Part shown: one piece after another, positions 50,750-60,020 of the stretch
Position numbering within the stretch: position 1 is the first letter of the stretch
Layout: each line of letters opens with the position of its first letter
NCBI GenBank assembly: GCA_910578405.1
Contig: CAJTQO010000002.1
Location: 47,760-111,759, forward strand
From: an uncultured Lachnospiraceae bacterium
GTDB taxonomy: Bacteria > Bacillota > Clostridia > Lachnospirales > Lachnospiraceae
Length of the DNA: 64,000 nucleotides
Direction: 5' to 3'
Position numbers and translations under genes: made by a program
The notes under the pieces: generated by a model
Seen by the model: the letters and a program-made list of their open reading frames with translations, nothing else
What the model was told of the DNA's origin: nothing
Database searches by the model: none

Positions 50750-50796
50750 GCTCTCAAACCTTGTAAACCAAAGGGCAGGGGAAGGGAGGGGCAGGT

Positions 50797-52332
50797 ATGC
50801 TGATTTTACTGCTGGGGGCCTTTTTGGCCGCTTCCGGGTATGTCCTGTTCCGGAAGCGGAGTATGGAGTCCTTTTTTCTTGCAGGGATGTGCATCAGCCT
50901 TATGCTGGAATTTACCGGAATTTTGGTTTTTGCAGCAAAAAAGGGCGGCTATTCCAGACAGATGTTGGAATTTTTGTTTGTGTCCATGGAGATAAAAACG
51001 AAAATCCAATATTTGGTCATTCCATTGGATTTTATTGGCTATATTATTGCATTGGGAAGGTATCTGTTCCCTTTTTTCCTTTTGCAGATGGCTATGCGGT
51101 ATTCCATGATTCCTGTGATACGGCAAAATCCATTGGCCAGGAGAGCGGCTGCTTTTTTGCCTGTTTTATCTCTTGTTGTATATTATCCGCATGTTTACAA
51201 GGCAGTCATAGCCTGGAAACCGGAAATACAGGATTTCATTGTGGAATTTTCGTATTTTTGGGTGCTGTTATATATTCTGGCTGCGCTTTTGCTGCTGATT
51301 ATTGAATATTTGTCAATCACAATGGTATTTTTCCGCAGGCAGTTCAGTCTGATTGTCATCTATATGATGGCCATGTCTGGGTTATACCTGTTTTATTGCG
51401 GGCAGGATCCGGGACAGGTATACCGTTTTTACAGTTTATCCTATAAATGGAGGAGGGGGATTGGCTATCTGCAGCATATTTGGGATATCAAAGTATATTA
51501 CCTGTTGATGGCAGTCAGCGTGATTTGCGGCATTTTGGGGTTTATCAGCCTATTGCGCTATACCAGGGAAAATTATGCTAAGGATATGGAAGATGTGGTG
51601 ATGGAACGGAAATACAATACGGCCCGCGTAGGGACTTTGGTGTTTGTACACAGCACGAAGAACCAGCTTTTGGCAAACCGGGTGATTTTTAAACGGATTG
51701 GCGGACTGGATATGGAACAGCCGGAAAGCGCAGAGAAGATAAGGGAATATGTGGGAACGTTGGAGGAGATTAACGAAGCGCTGCTAGAGCGGATGGAGGA
51801 ACTGTACCGTTCTGTGAAATCCAGCTCCATCGTTATGACTTCCTGCTCCTTAGAGGAAATTGTGGAAGGGGCCTTGCGCAGGTTTTGGGATAAATGTCCC
51901 TATGCCTGCGTGGAAGTGTCGTTGGAATCCAAGGCATCGGTTTTGGCGGATAAAGCCCATCTGTGTGAAGCCATCTATAACCTGTTGGTCAATGCCCAGG
52001 ATGCAGTGGAGGCGGCGGAACGGGGGGAAGAGGGGAAGGTTTCCATTATAAGCCATGAGGAGAGGCTGTATACGGTGATTGAAATCAGGGACAATGGCGT
52101 GGGCATTCCCAAAGGGCTGGTGAAAAAAATATTTGACCCTTTTTATACAAGCAAGAACAGGAATCACAATTGGGGGATGGGGCTGTATTATGTAAGGGCA
52201 ATTGTAAAAGGTCATTTAGGGAGCCTGCGGGTAGAGAGCAGGGAGGGGAGAGGCAGCAGTTTCTATATATTACTGCCTAAATATATGGATGGAAACAGGT
52301 ATGGAAGAGAGAAAAAATACCAAAAAGATTAG
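50797..52332 (+). CDS. Membrane sensor histidine kinase
   Basis: A 511-residue kinase. Residues 1-260 are strongly hydrophobic with about seven membrane segments and little outside the membrane, so it may sense membrane state or a protein partner. The phosphoacceptor region is atypical: FVHSTKNQLLANRV, with His followed by KNQL. The ATPase domain has the N box YNLLVNAQDAVEAA, DNGVGIP and GMGLYYVRAIVKGHLG. The start ATG 50797 follows GGAAGGGAGGGG. Its 3' end overlaps the response-regulator gene by about 44 bases, so the two are a pair. The first regulatory target is probably the neighbouring importer. Confidence 0.88.
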   Translation: MLILLLGAFLAASGYVLFRKRSMESFFLAGMCISLMLEFTGILVFAAKKGGYSRQMLEFLFVSMEIKTKIQYLVIPLDFIGYIIALGRYLFPFFLLQMAMRYSMIPVIRQNPLARRAAAFLPVLSLVVYYPHVYKAVIAWKPEIQDFIVEFSYFWVLLYILAALLLLIIEYLSITMVFFRRQFSLIVIYMMAMSGLYLFYCGQDPGQVYRFYSLSYKWRRGIGYLQHIWDIKVYYLLMAVSVICGILGFISLLRYTRENYAKDMEDVVMERKYNTARVGTLVFVHSTKNQLLANRVIFKRIGGLDMEQPESAEKIREYVGTLEEINEALLERMEELYRSVKSSSIVMTSCSLEEIVEGALRRFWDKCPYACVEVSLESKASVLADKAHLCEAIYNLLVNAQDAVEAAERGEEGKVSIISHEERLYTVIEIRDNGVGIPKGLVKKIFDPFYTSKNRNHNWGMGLYYVRAIVKGHLGSLRVESREGRGSSFYILLPKYMDGNRYGREKKYQKD

Positions 52333-52993
52333 AATTATGATAGCCGATGATTTCCCGCTGCTGGTGGAGGATATGTGCGAGCTGATTGAGCGTCAGGAGG
52401 ACATGGAGGTGGCGGGAACCGCCAATAGCGGGAAAAAGATTGTGGAGTTGGCGCAGGAAACGGAGTTTGACCTGATTCTTATGGATATCGAAATGGAAAA
52501 TCTGAATGCCGGGATTGCAGCCACGGAGCAATTGCGGGAGAAGATGGGGGATATCAATGTCATTTTCCTGACCGTCCATGACACCAATGAGATGATTCTG
52601 ACAGCAATGGGAGCGGGCGCGGTGGATTATCTGGTAAAAGGATGCAGCGAGGACGAGATCTTAAACCATATCCGCAGCGCTTATGCTGGGAATCCAATTA
52701 TGGAGCGCAAGGTACACGATGCCGTAATGAGGGAATACGTCAGGCTTCAAAAAAGCGAGAAGAGCCTTTTGTTCTTTATTCACAATATATCCAAGCTGAC
52801 AGCCGCGGAACGGGAACTGGTGAAAAAACTCCTGCAGGGAAAGACAGTAAAGGAGATTGCAAGGGAGCGGTGCGTGGAAACCGTGACGATAAAGACGCAG
52901 ATTAAAGGGCTTCTTAGAAAATTCGGGTGCAGCCGTACAAAAGAGGTTATCAAAATCATTGAGGATTTGAATATAACCCATCTTTTTCTTTGA
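52289..52993 (+). CDS. NarL/LuxR-type response regulator
   Basis: A 234-residue two-domain regulator. The receiver domain has MIADDFPLL (acidic pair), the phospho-Asp in LILMDIEME and Lys in YLVKG. The C-terminal DNA-binding domain starts at ISKLTAAERELVKKLLQGKT and contains KEIARERCVETVTIKTQIKG, a LuxR-type helix-turn-helix. The start at 52289 lies within the kinase gene; ATG 52301 is also possible and neither has a strong ribosome site. The cognate kinase is the preceding gene. The next gene encodes the fused receptor, only 15 bases later. Confidence 0.9.
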   Translation: METGMEERKNTKKIRIMIADDFPLLVEDMCELIERQEDMEVAGTANSGKKIVELAQETEFDLILMDIEMENLNAGIAATEQLREKMGDINVIFLTVHDTNEMILTAMGAGAVDYLVKGCSEDEILNHIRSAYAGNPIMERKVHDAVMREYVRLQKSEKSLLFFIHNISKLTAAERELVKKLLQGKTVKEIARERCVETVTIKTQIKGLLRKFGCSRTKEVIKIIEDLNITHLFL

Positions 52994-53008
52994 AAATGGA
53001 GAAACGAT

Positions 53009-54946
53009 ATGAGACTGTTTGGAAATAAGGGTAATGGAAGTGCAAAAAAGCGGATTATACAGCAGAAGGGGCAGGAGGAGCTGACTATCCGAATCAGGGA
53101 AAGCCTGGGCGGCCTTCACCGCAATATTCAGGAAATGAACTATATTGCGGACGGCACGAATGTGGCAGTGAATGCGGTAGGCAATTCCATAGAGGTTATT
53201 AACGAAGGGAACGGCGAACTGGCCCTGCGCACAAAGGAGATGAACCAGATTGCCATGAAAATGGGCAAAGCCATTGAACAGGCGGGGAAATATGTGGAGG
53301 ATTTGAATGCAGCCACTGTAAAAATGGAAGAAAGCAACCGGGAAGTGGTAGGCATTTTCAAGGAATTGACGCAGGAAAATGCCAATACGGAAAGCTGCAT
53401 CGGTGAAATTGCCCTAAATACAAGGGAAACCAATGAGGCGGCGAAAGAAATACGGCAGGCCGTAGATATTATTAATGGCATTGCGCAGAAGACCAACCTG
53501 CTTAGCCTGAATGCTTCCATAGAAGCGGCAAGAGCCGGGGAAGCAGGAAGGGGGTTTTCGGTGGTGGCCGGGGAGATACGCGCCCTGGCGGAACAAAGCA
53601 GGAAAAGCGCGGAAACCATAAGCGGAATCATCAATGAGCTGGAAAAGAAATCCAATCAGTCCGTGAACAATATCAGGGCAGTGCAGGAGGCTTTCCGGAA
53701 ACAAACGCAAAGCCTGGAGGAAACGGATGCTTTAGTGGAAGAGGCCAACCGCCTGATTGGAGATGTGGCAGGAAAGACCGGACAGATTGCGGTAAATTCC
53801 AAAGAGATGGAGGAGGAGAAGAACTTCCTGATTGAAAATATGGAATCGCTGGAGAAACTTAGCGGCAGCAATTGCTCCGCAACGGAAAATATTGTCTCTC
53901 ATTTTAAGAATGTGGTTAGAAATTCTTCTTACATAGGGGAAAAGGCATTTGCGGTTTCGGATATTTATACAGAGATGGAGGAAACCTGGAGTGAAACCGC
54001 CAGGGGCGGCGCCAAAGGGGGCCTGGCCAGGAAAATGGAAATAATCCGCGTAGCTTATATGCCCAATTACGGCAGCCTGTGCGCGGTGGTTCCGGCCATC
54101 CGGATGGGTTATTTTGAAAAAGAGGGCCTTACGGTGAAGCTGCAGGAGTATGCCAATGGCCTGGAAATTATCAAAGCCATGGAAGCGGGAGACATTGATT
54201 TTGGCTATATTGGCAACGGCGCCCACAAATTTTGCATAAAGGGCAGGGCTTCCATTGTGGTAATGTCTCATCTATCCAATGCGGAAGCCATTATAGGAAA
54301 CCGTTTGCATGGAGTGAGGACGGTGGCAGACCTGCGGGGCAAAAAGATAGGCAATGTGGAACATGCGTCCAGTGAGACAATCCTGCGCCTTGCATTGGAT
54401 ACGGAAGGGATTCCATACGAGGAGGCAAAAATCCAAAACCTGACGCCGGAGGAAATTGTGGAAGGCATGAAAAACGGCAGCCTGGATGCCGGGGTCATCT
54501 GGTCGCCTTATACTCTGGAAGTAGTGAAGCGGCTTGGAAAGGATGCTATTGTGGTGGCCAATAATATGACTTATTCCAGCAAGACGGCATCCATTTCTTC
54601 CTGGATTGCCCTGCCGGGGTATACAGCGGAAAATCCGGATATAACGCTGCGGTTTACCAGGGCTATTTATAAGGGCATGAATTACAGGGCAATGGAAAAG
54701 AATGTGAAACAGGTGGCAGACTGGATTGGTGAAATAACGGCTATTGACAAGGACAGCGCCTATGAACAGCGAAAAGACGCCCAATGGCTGACAGCCGGGT
54801 TTGTCAGCGTGGGGGCGGATAAGGGGGATGTGGCCGGATTTTATGAAATTCAGCAGAGGGAATTTCTGCAGTCCGGGGAAGTGGACGCGCCTGTGCCGGT
54901 AGGACGTTATGTTTTGTTAAACAATATGATGCAGGCCGGGCGGTAA
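53009..54946 (+). CDS. Soluble chemoreceptor signalling domain fused to a cytosolic SsuA-type binding domain
   Basis: A 645-residue protein of two parts. Residues 1-330 are a methyl-accepting signalling coiled coil with hairpin tip INGIAQKTNLLSLNASIEAA followed by RAGEAGRGFSVVAGEIRALA. There is no membrane helix, HAMP or signal peptide. Residues about 345-645 are a complete SsuA/TauA/NMT1-type binding domain beginning IRVAYMPNYGSL, with DFGYIGNGAHKFCI and VIWSPYT, collinear with the lipoprotein encoded three genes upstream (49.5-50.6 kb). Binding domains of this class normally work outside the cell; here it must be cytoplasmic. The likely role is to sense imported substrate inside the cell and signal to CheW/CheA or to the neighbouring two-component system. 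The start ATG 53009 follows AATGGAGAAACG, in operon with the regulator gene. Confidence 0.93.
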   Translation: MRLFGNKGNGSAKKRIIQQKGQEELTIRIRESLGGLHRNIQEMNYIADGTNVAVNAVGNSIEVINEGNGELALRTKEMNQIAMKMGKAIEQAGKYVEDLNAATVKMEESNREVVGIFKELTQENANTESCIGEIALNTRETNEAAKEIRQAVDIINGIAQKTNLLSLNASIEAARAGEAGRGFSVVAGEIRALAEQSRKSAETISGIINELEKKSNQSVNNIRAVQEAFRKQTQSLEETDALVEEANRLIGDVAGKTGQIAVNSKEMEEEKNFLIENMESLEKLSGSNCSATENIVSHFKNVVRNSSYIGEKAFAVSDIYTEMEETWSETARGGAKGGLARKMEIIRVAYMPNYGSLCAVVPAIRMGYFEKEGLTVKLQEYANGLEIIKAMEAGDIDFGYIGNGAHKFCIKGRASIVVMSHLSNAEAIIGNRLHGVRTVADLRGKKIGNVEHASSETILRLALDTEGIPYEEAKIQNLTPEEIVEGMKNGSLDAGVIWSPYTLEVVKRLGKDAIVVANNMTYSSKTASISSWIALPGYTAENPDITLRFTRAIYKGMNYRAMEKNVKQVADWIGEITAIDKDSAYEQRKDAQWLTAGFVSVGADKGDVAGFYEIQQREFLQSGEVDAPVPVGRYVLLNNMMQAGR

Positions 54947-55078
54947 ACGGCCATGCCTGTGTCTTGCAGGGAAACTGTCTGGCCAGGGAGCCGCTTTGGA
55001 ACGTGTGGTTTTGTTTTTTGCCTGCCGGCAAAGATGCCAGGTTTGTCTTGGAAGATTTCAGGATTTCGATAAAATAAT

Positions 55079-55107
55079 TTGAAAAAAAGGGGGTTATATG
55101 ATAGGAT
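55079..55107 (+). promoter_or_regulatory. Possible promoter of the second chemoreceptor gene
   Basis: TTGAAA and TAGGAT are 17 bases apart, about 130 bases before the receptor start. The -10 is imperfect. It lies in the 290-base gap after the fusion-receptor gene, which otherwise shows nothing recognisable. Confidence 0.5.
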
Positions 55108-55236
55108 GTTTAATATAATCCGGAGAAGAGTTGAAAGGGCTTCGATATAAGGGGCTAAACCGGATGGACTGGCTGGGTCTGGTTGGATGGAAGCTGGGCG
55201 GACTGGGACTGGCTGATCATAGAAAGGATGACAAGA

Positions 55237-56919
55237 ATGAAAAAAGCGATGAACCAATCACTAATGACATGGATTTTAAACGGGGTTTCAATTCTTGCGC
55301 TGATATTTATTGTGCTGGACTTGTTTTCTTATGGCCATGTGAGCGATGAACTGGAGAAGGCCAATGAGGAGCGTTTTTCACTGACTTACAATGCCAACCG
55401 TTTTATGAACGGTTCCGCATATCTGACCAATGAAGTGAGGGCATTTGCCGCCACAGGGGAGCAGGAGCATTATGACAATTATTGGAATGAAGTCGATTAT
55501 TTGAAAAACCGGGATTTAGGGGTCGCCGCCATGCAGGAAATCGGCATTACCCAGGAGGAGCAGGCAATGATTGACGCCATGTCTGCGCTTTCCAATGAGC
55601 TTGTGCCAATGGAGGATGCGGCGATGCAGCATGTACACAACGGGGATCCGAAAGCGGCCCTGGCATATGTGTACGGCGTTGATTACAGCGCTTCCATTGC
55701 AAAAATCAATTCCTTAAAAGAGGAATTTCTGGATATGCTGGACGCCAGGACTCTGGCAAAGGTGGAAGAGCTGGGCAGGAAGGGAGATTATATGCGCATG
55801 GCGATGTGCGGAGCATTGGCTTTGGCCGGGCTGATGCAGTTGTTAAGCCTTATTTTAATCCGGCGTAAAGTGCTGCGCCCGTTAATTAAGGTGCGCGATC
55901 AAATGGGGGAAATTTCCAGAGGAAACCTTTCCGCGGCTTTTGCTTTGGAGCCGGACACTTCTGAACTTGGAATGTTAGTTAATGCCATCCATGAGACGAA
56001 ACGTGAGCTGAAAAAATACATAGAGGACATCGGCTCCAAAATGGGACAGATGGCGCAGGGGAAAATGGATTTGTCCATTGGGGACGATTACAGGGGAGAA
56101 TTCCGCCCTATCCAGGATGCGATGCGGCAGATTCTGGATTCGCTCAATGGCGCGCTTTCCCAGATAACAGCGACCTCAGGGCAGGTTTCAGCGGAATCCG
56201 AGCGGATGGCGTCCGGAGCGCAGGTGCTTTCCGACGGGGCTGTGAGGCAGGCGTCGGCGGTGCAGGAGTTGTCCGCAAGCATTCAGGAGATATCCGTCCA
56301 GGTGAACAGGACTTCGGAGGATGCGGACAATGCCAGAACTTCTTCCCTGGGCGCTATGGCGCAGCTTGAGATTTGCAATAAGAAGATGGCGGAGATGACT
56401 GTGGCCATGGAGAATATTTCCAAGGCTTCCCATCAGATTGGCGGGATTATCAAAACCATTGAAGATATTTCCTTCCAGACCAATATCCTGGCTTTGAATG
56501 CGGCAGTGGAGGCTGCCCGTGCGGGCGAGGCAGGGAAAGGGTTTGCCGTTGTGGCGGATGAGGTGCAAAGCCTGGCAAACAAAAGTTCGATATCAGCAAA
56601 TGACATTACGGAGCTAATTCAGAATTCCATGAAGCTGGTGCAGCATGGGACGACGCTTTCCAAAGACACGACACAGGCTTTGGCTGCCATGGTAACAGGG
56701 GCGGAAAATGCAACCAACCTCATTGGCAGCATTGCGGAGTCCGCCACACAGCAGGCGCAGTCGATTAAGCAGGTGACGCTGGGAATGGAGCAGATTTCCG
56801 AGGTGGTGCAGACCAATGCCGCTACTGCGGAGGAATCGGCGGCATCCGCACAAGAGCTGCACAGCCAGGCGGAAGAGATGCGGATTTCCGTTCAGAAGTT
56901 CCGCTTACGCAGAAGGTAG
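55237..56919 (+). CDS. Methyl-accepting chemotaxis protein with helical-bundle sensor
   Basis: Chemoreceptor of 560 residues from ATG 55237, eight bases after AGAAAGGA. A membrane helix at about residues 8-30, an all-helical extracellular domain (about 35-180; YLTNEVRAFAATGEQEHYDNY resembles helical-bundle sensors), a second helix (about 187-207), HAMP, and the signalling domain with tip IEDISFQTNILALNAAVEAA. The tip follows the E. coli-like pattern and differs from that of the dCache receptor at 19 kb (SQTNLLSLNA). The ligand is unknown. It may work with the importer and the fusion receptor just upstream, but has its own promoter. Confidence 0.93.
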   Translation: MKKAMNQSLMTWILNGVSILALIFIVLDLFSYGHVSDELEKANEERFSLTYNANRFMNGSAYLTNEVRAFAATGEQEHYDNYWNEVDYLKNRDLGVAAMQEIGITQEEQAMIDAMSALSNELVPMEDAAMQHVHNGDPKAALAYVYGVDYSASIAKINSLKEEFLDMLDARTLAKVEELGRKGDYMRMAMCGALALAGLMQLLSLILIRRKVLRPLIKVRDQMGEISRGNLSAAFALEPDTSELGMLVNAIHETKRELKKYIEDIGSKMGQMAQGKMDLSIGDDYRGEFRPIQDAMRQILDSLNGALSQITATSGQVSAESERMASGAQVLSDGAVRQASAVQELSASIQEISVQVNRTSEDADNARTSSLGAMAQLEICNKKMAEMTVAMENISKASHQIGGIIKTIEDISFQTNILALNAAVEAARAGEAGKGFAVVADEVQSLANKSSISANDITELIQNSMKLVQHGTTLSKDTTQALAAMVTGAENATNLIGSIAESATQQAQSIKQVTLGMEQISEVVQTNAATAEESAASAQELHSQAEEMRISVQKFRLRRR

Positions 56920-56987
56920 GAAACAGGCGGCAGGCGTTCATTTCCAGGAAGGGTTAAAACTGAATAATGATATAATAATAAAAAACT

Positions 56988-57017
56988 GCTTATCCCTTTT
57001 GGGATAAGCGTTTTTTT
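56988..57017 (+). terminator. Strong terminator after the chemoreceptor gene
   Basis: GCTTATCCC-TTTT-GGGATAAGC is a perfect 9-bp hairpin followed by seven T residues. Confidence 0.93.
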
Positions 57018-57027
57018 CGCCCTTTGT

Positions 57028-57056
57028 TTGATTTCCCGGGCAGTTTTTGGTATAAT
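57028..57056 (+). promoter_or_regulatory. Sigma-A promoter of the TetM-Rae1 fusion gene
   Basis: TTGATT and a perfect TATAAT lie 17 bases apart, just after the terminator and about 40 bases before the start codon. Transcription starts close to the ribosome site, leaving no room for a leader-peptide attenuator of the kind that controls tet(M). Confidence 0.85.
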
Positions 57057-57096
57057 ATAACATCAAATGGAAAAGGAAAATCAGAGGAGGATTTTT

Positions 57097-59940
57097 ATGG
57101 GCGGGCAGGCAGAAGAAAAGGAAATCCGAAAGCCAACGAAGTATATTTGCGTCGGTCTGTTGGCCCATGTGGATGCAGGTAAGACAACGCTTTCCGAGGC
57201 GATGCTGTATCATAGCGGAAGCATACGGAAAATGGGGCGGGTGGACAATAAGGATGCGTTTTTAGATACGTATTCCCTGGAAAGGGAAAGGGGCATTACC
57301 ATTTTTTCCAAGCAGGCGATTTTGCAGTTGGGGGATTTGGAAGTGACGCTTTTGGATACGCCAGGGCATGTGGATTTTTCGGCAGAGATGGAGAGGACTT
57401 TACAAGCGTTAGATTATGCGGCGCTTGTTATCAATGGCACGGATGGCGTGCAGGCCCATACCCGGACGCTGTGGGGGTTGCTGAAAAGGTATGCCATCCC
57501 CGTATTTTTGTTTATTAATAAAATGGATCAGCCTGCAGCGCAGGAAGAGACGTTGATGGCGCAGCTTAAAGAGCGGCTGGCCCCGGAATGCGTGGATTTT
57601 ATGAAAGAAGGGAAGCCGGAATTTTACGAGGAGATTGCTACGGCCAGTGAACGGGCGCTGGATATGTTTCTGGAAACAGGGGAAGTGGAAGAGGGAGAAA
57701 TCCGGCGGTTGGTTTCGGCCAGGGAAGTTTTCCCCTGTTTTTTTGGCTCTGCATTGAAATCCACAGGGGTCGAAGCGTTTTTGCAGGGGCTGTGCCGTTA
57801 TACTAAAACGCCGGTTTATGGAGAAGAATTTGCGGCCAAAGTATTTAAGGTCGGCAGAGATGCGCAGGGAAATCGGCTGACTTTCCTTAAGGTGACAGGG
57901 GGAAGGCTGCGAACCAGAATGGCGTTGTCCGGAAAGCGGGGGCATGAGGCGTGGGAAGAGAAGGTTAGCCAGATACGCATTTATTCCGGAGAGAAATACC
58001 GTGTGACGGAAGAAGCGCAGGGAGGGCAAGTCTGCGCTGTGACGGGATTGCAGAAAACTTTTGCAGGAGAGGGGCTGGGAGCGGAAGAAGGGAAGTTCCA
58101 GCCTGTGCTGGAACCTGTGCTGACGTATCAGCTCATCCTGCCGGAAGGATGTGATTCGGCTTTGTTTTTGCCCAAACTGCGGCAGTTAGAGGAAGAAGAG
58201 CCTATGCTGCATATTGCCTGGGATGGGGAAGGGATACAGGCTAAAATTATGGGCGGAATACAGACGGAAATTTTAGGAAGTATGGTCAAAGAGCGGTATG
58301 GTGTGGAAATAGGATTTGGCGCAGGGAATATTGTTTATAAAGAAACCATTTCCGGATGGGCGTATGGCGTGGGGCATTTTGAGCCATTGCGGCATTATGC
58401 GGAAGTGCATCTGCTGCTGGAGGAGGGGGAACCAGGAAGCGGCCTGGCGTTTGGCACGGCCTGCAGTGAGGATGTGTTGGACAGGAACTGGCAGAGACTG
58501 GCGCTGACCCATTTGGAGGAAAAGGAACATAGGGGGACGCTGACCGGAGCTGCGATTACGGACATGAAGATTACGCTGGTGGCCGGGAGAGCCCATCAGA
58601 AACATACGGAAGGCGGAGACTTCCGGCAGGCCACTTACCGGGCGCTGCGGCAGGGATTGATGGAGGCGGAGACGGTATTGTTGGAGCCGTATTATGATTT
58701 TTTCCTGGAGGTGCCGGGAAATATGGTAGGGCGTGCCATGACGGATTTGGAGAAACGGGCCGGGATTTTTGAACTGTCCGGGAATGTGGGAGGGATGGCA
58801 GTGTTGTCCGGGAAAGTTCCGGTGGCAAAAGTGCAGGATTATCAGCAGGAAGTGGCTGCCTATACAAGGGGAGAAGGGAAGCTGACCTGTACTTTCCGGG
58901 GATATGAGCCGTGTCATAATCCGTTGGAAGTCATAGAGCGTATAGGCTATAATCCGGAACGGGATATGGAGAATCCTGCCAGTTCGGTTTTTTGCGCGCA
59001 TGGAGCCGGGTTTGTGGTGGAATGGGACAAGGTAAAGGAATACATGCATGTGGAAAGCGCTTTGCCGCAGAGATGGGAAAGGGATGCGTTTAGCGCAGAG
59101 GGCGGCAGGATGCATGGGGACGCATCGGACGCGCCGGATGGCCTGTCGCACAGGAAATCCAAGACGGCAGCCAGCCAGGAAGGGGAAGTCTGGATTGGCA
59201 CGGATGAGGTGGACGCCATCCTGGCGCAGGCAACCCATGCAAACCGGAGGGACAAGGGCGCAGCGGGAAAAGGGACGCCAGGCAGCAGGCGGAAGGAAAC
59301 CGTATATGGGGCGCAGCAGTCAGCGGCAGTAACTATGAGTAATGGAAAGCAAGGGGAGCGGAAAAACGCGAAAGAGCAGGGAAACACAGGCAAACAGGCC
59401 AAGCGGGAAGAATACCTGCTGGTAGACGGTTATAATATTATTTACGCATGGGAAGATTTACGGGGGTTGGCTGCCGTGAATATGGATGGGGCAAGGGGAA
59501 GATTACTGGATATCCTTTGCAACTACCAGGGGGTGAAAGGGATGTGCCTGATTGTAGTTTTTGACGCCTACCGGGTGCAGGGACACGATACGGAAACGCT
59601 GGATTACCACAATATCCATGTGGTTTACACAAAAGAGGCGGAAACGGCAGACCAGTTTATAGAAAAGTTTGCCTATGAGAACGGGCGGCGGGCAAAGGTA
59701 ACAGTGGCAACTTCCGACGGACTGGAACAAATTATCATCCGCGGGCAGGGGTGCGCCCTTCTGTCAGCCAGGGAGCTGGAAGAAGAAATCCGGTTTGCTG
59801 GTGAAGGTTTATATGGGAAATATATGGGCAGGCCGGCAGCGCCGCCCAACTACCTGTTTGATTCCCTGGGGACAAAGACGCAACAGCAACTGGAAGCGTT
59901 AAAAAGGGGGAGTGGACAGGCGGATGGAGAACTGGAATAA
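57097..59940 (+). CDS. TetM-like ribosome-protection GTPase fused to a Rae1/YacP-type NYN nuclease
   Basis: A 947-residue fusion from ATG 57097 (six bases after GAGGAGG; an upstream ATG at 57067 has no site). Residues 1-665 are a translational GTPase of the Tet(M)/Tet(O) type related to EF-G: LLAHVDAGKTTLSEAML (G1), LLDTPGHVDF (G3), NKMDQ (G4), and the C-terminal GAGFVVEWDKVKEYMH typical of tet proteins. Residues about 666-770 are a hydrophilic low-complexity linker. Residues about 772-940 are an NYN/YacP domain: YLLVDGYNIIYAWEDL, LIVVFDAYRVQG, KEAETADQFIEK and VATSDGLEQ, with the acidic nuclease residues intact. In B. subtilis Rae1 (YacP) cuts mRNA in the ribosomal A site. The fusion would bring nuclease and GTPase to the same site. 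Tetracycline resistance is possible but unproven. Confidence 0.93.
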   Translation: MGGQAEEKEIRKPTKYICVGLLAHVDAGKTTLSEAMLYHSGSIRKMGRVDNKDAFLDTYSLERERGITIFSKQAILQLGDLEVTLLDTPGHVDFSAEMERTLQALDYAALVINGTDGVQAHTRTLWGLLKRYAIPVFLFINKMDQPAAQEETLMAQLKERLAPECVDFMKEGKPEFYEEIATASERALDMFLETGEVEEGEIRRLVSAREVFPCFFGSALKSTGVEAFLQGLCRYTKTPVYGEEFAAKVFKVGRDAQGNRLTFLKVTGGRLRTRMALSGKRGHEAWEEKVSQIRIYSGEKYRVTEEAQGGQVCAVTGLQKTFAGEGLGAEEGKFQPVLEPVLTYQLILPEGCDSALFLPKLRQLEEEEPMLHIAWDGEGIQAKIMGGIQTEILGSMVKERYGVEIGFGAGNIVYKETISGWAYGVGHFEPLRHYAEVHLLLEEGEPGSGLAFGTACSEDVLDRNWQRLALTHLEEKEHRGTLTGAAITDMKITLVAGRAHQKHTEGGDFRQATYRALRQGLMEAETVLLEPYYDFFLEVPGNMVGRAMTDLEKRAGIFELSGNVGGMAVLSGKVPVAKVQDYQQEVAAYTRGEGKLTCTFRGYEPCHNPLEVIERIGYNPERDMENPASSVFCAHGAGFVVEWDKVKEYMHVESALPQRWERDAFSAEGGRMHGDASDAPDGLSHRKSKTAASQEGEVWIGTDEVDAILAQATHANRRDKGAAGKGTPGSRRKETVYGAQQSAAVTMSNGKQGERKNAKEQGNTGKQAKREEYLLVDGYNIIYAWEDLRGLAAVNMDGARGRLLDILCNYQGVKGMCLIVVFDAYRVQGHDTETLDYHNIHVVYTKEAETADQFIEKFAYENGRRAKVTVATSDGLEQIIIRGQGCALLSARELEEEIRFAGEGLYGKYMGRPAAPPNYLFDSLGTKTQQQLEALKRGSGQADGELE

Positions 59941-60020
59941 CACAGCATCGGTTTAAAACAGAGCCAGGAAAAATCCGGGCGCTGATGCAGGCGGATGCGG
60001 AACTGGAATAGGATAAGAAC

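Noticed and set aside
57097..59940. Gene as an ordinary tetracycline-resistance determinant
   Set aside because: The NYN nuclease extension and the chromosomal setting without a mobile element or tet leader argue for a native ribosome-associated role; resistance cannot be claimed from sequence.
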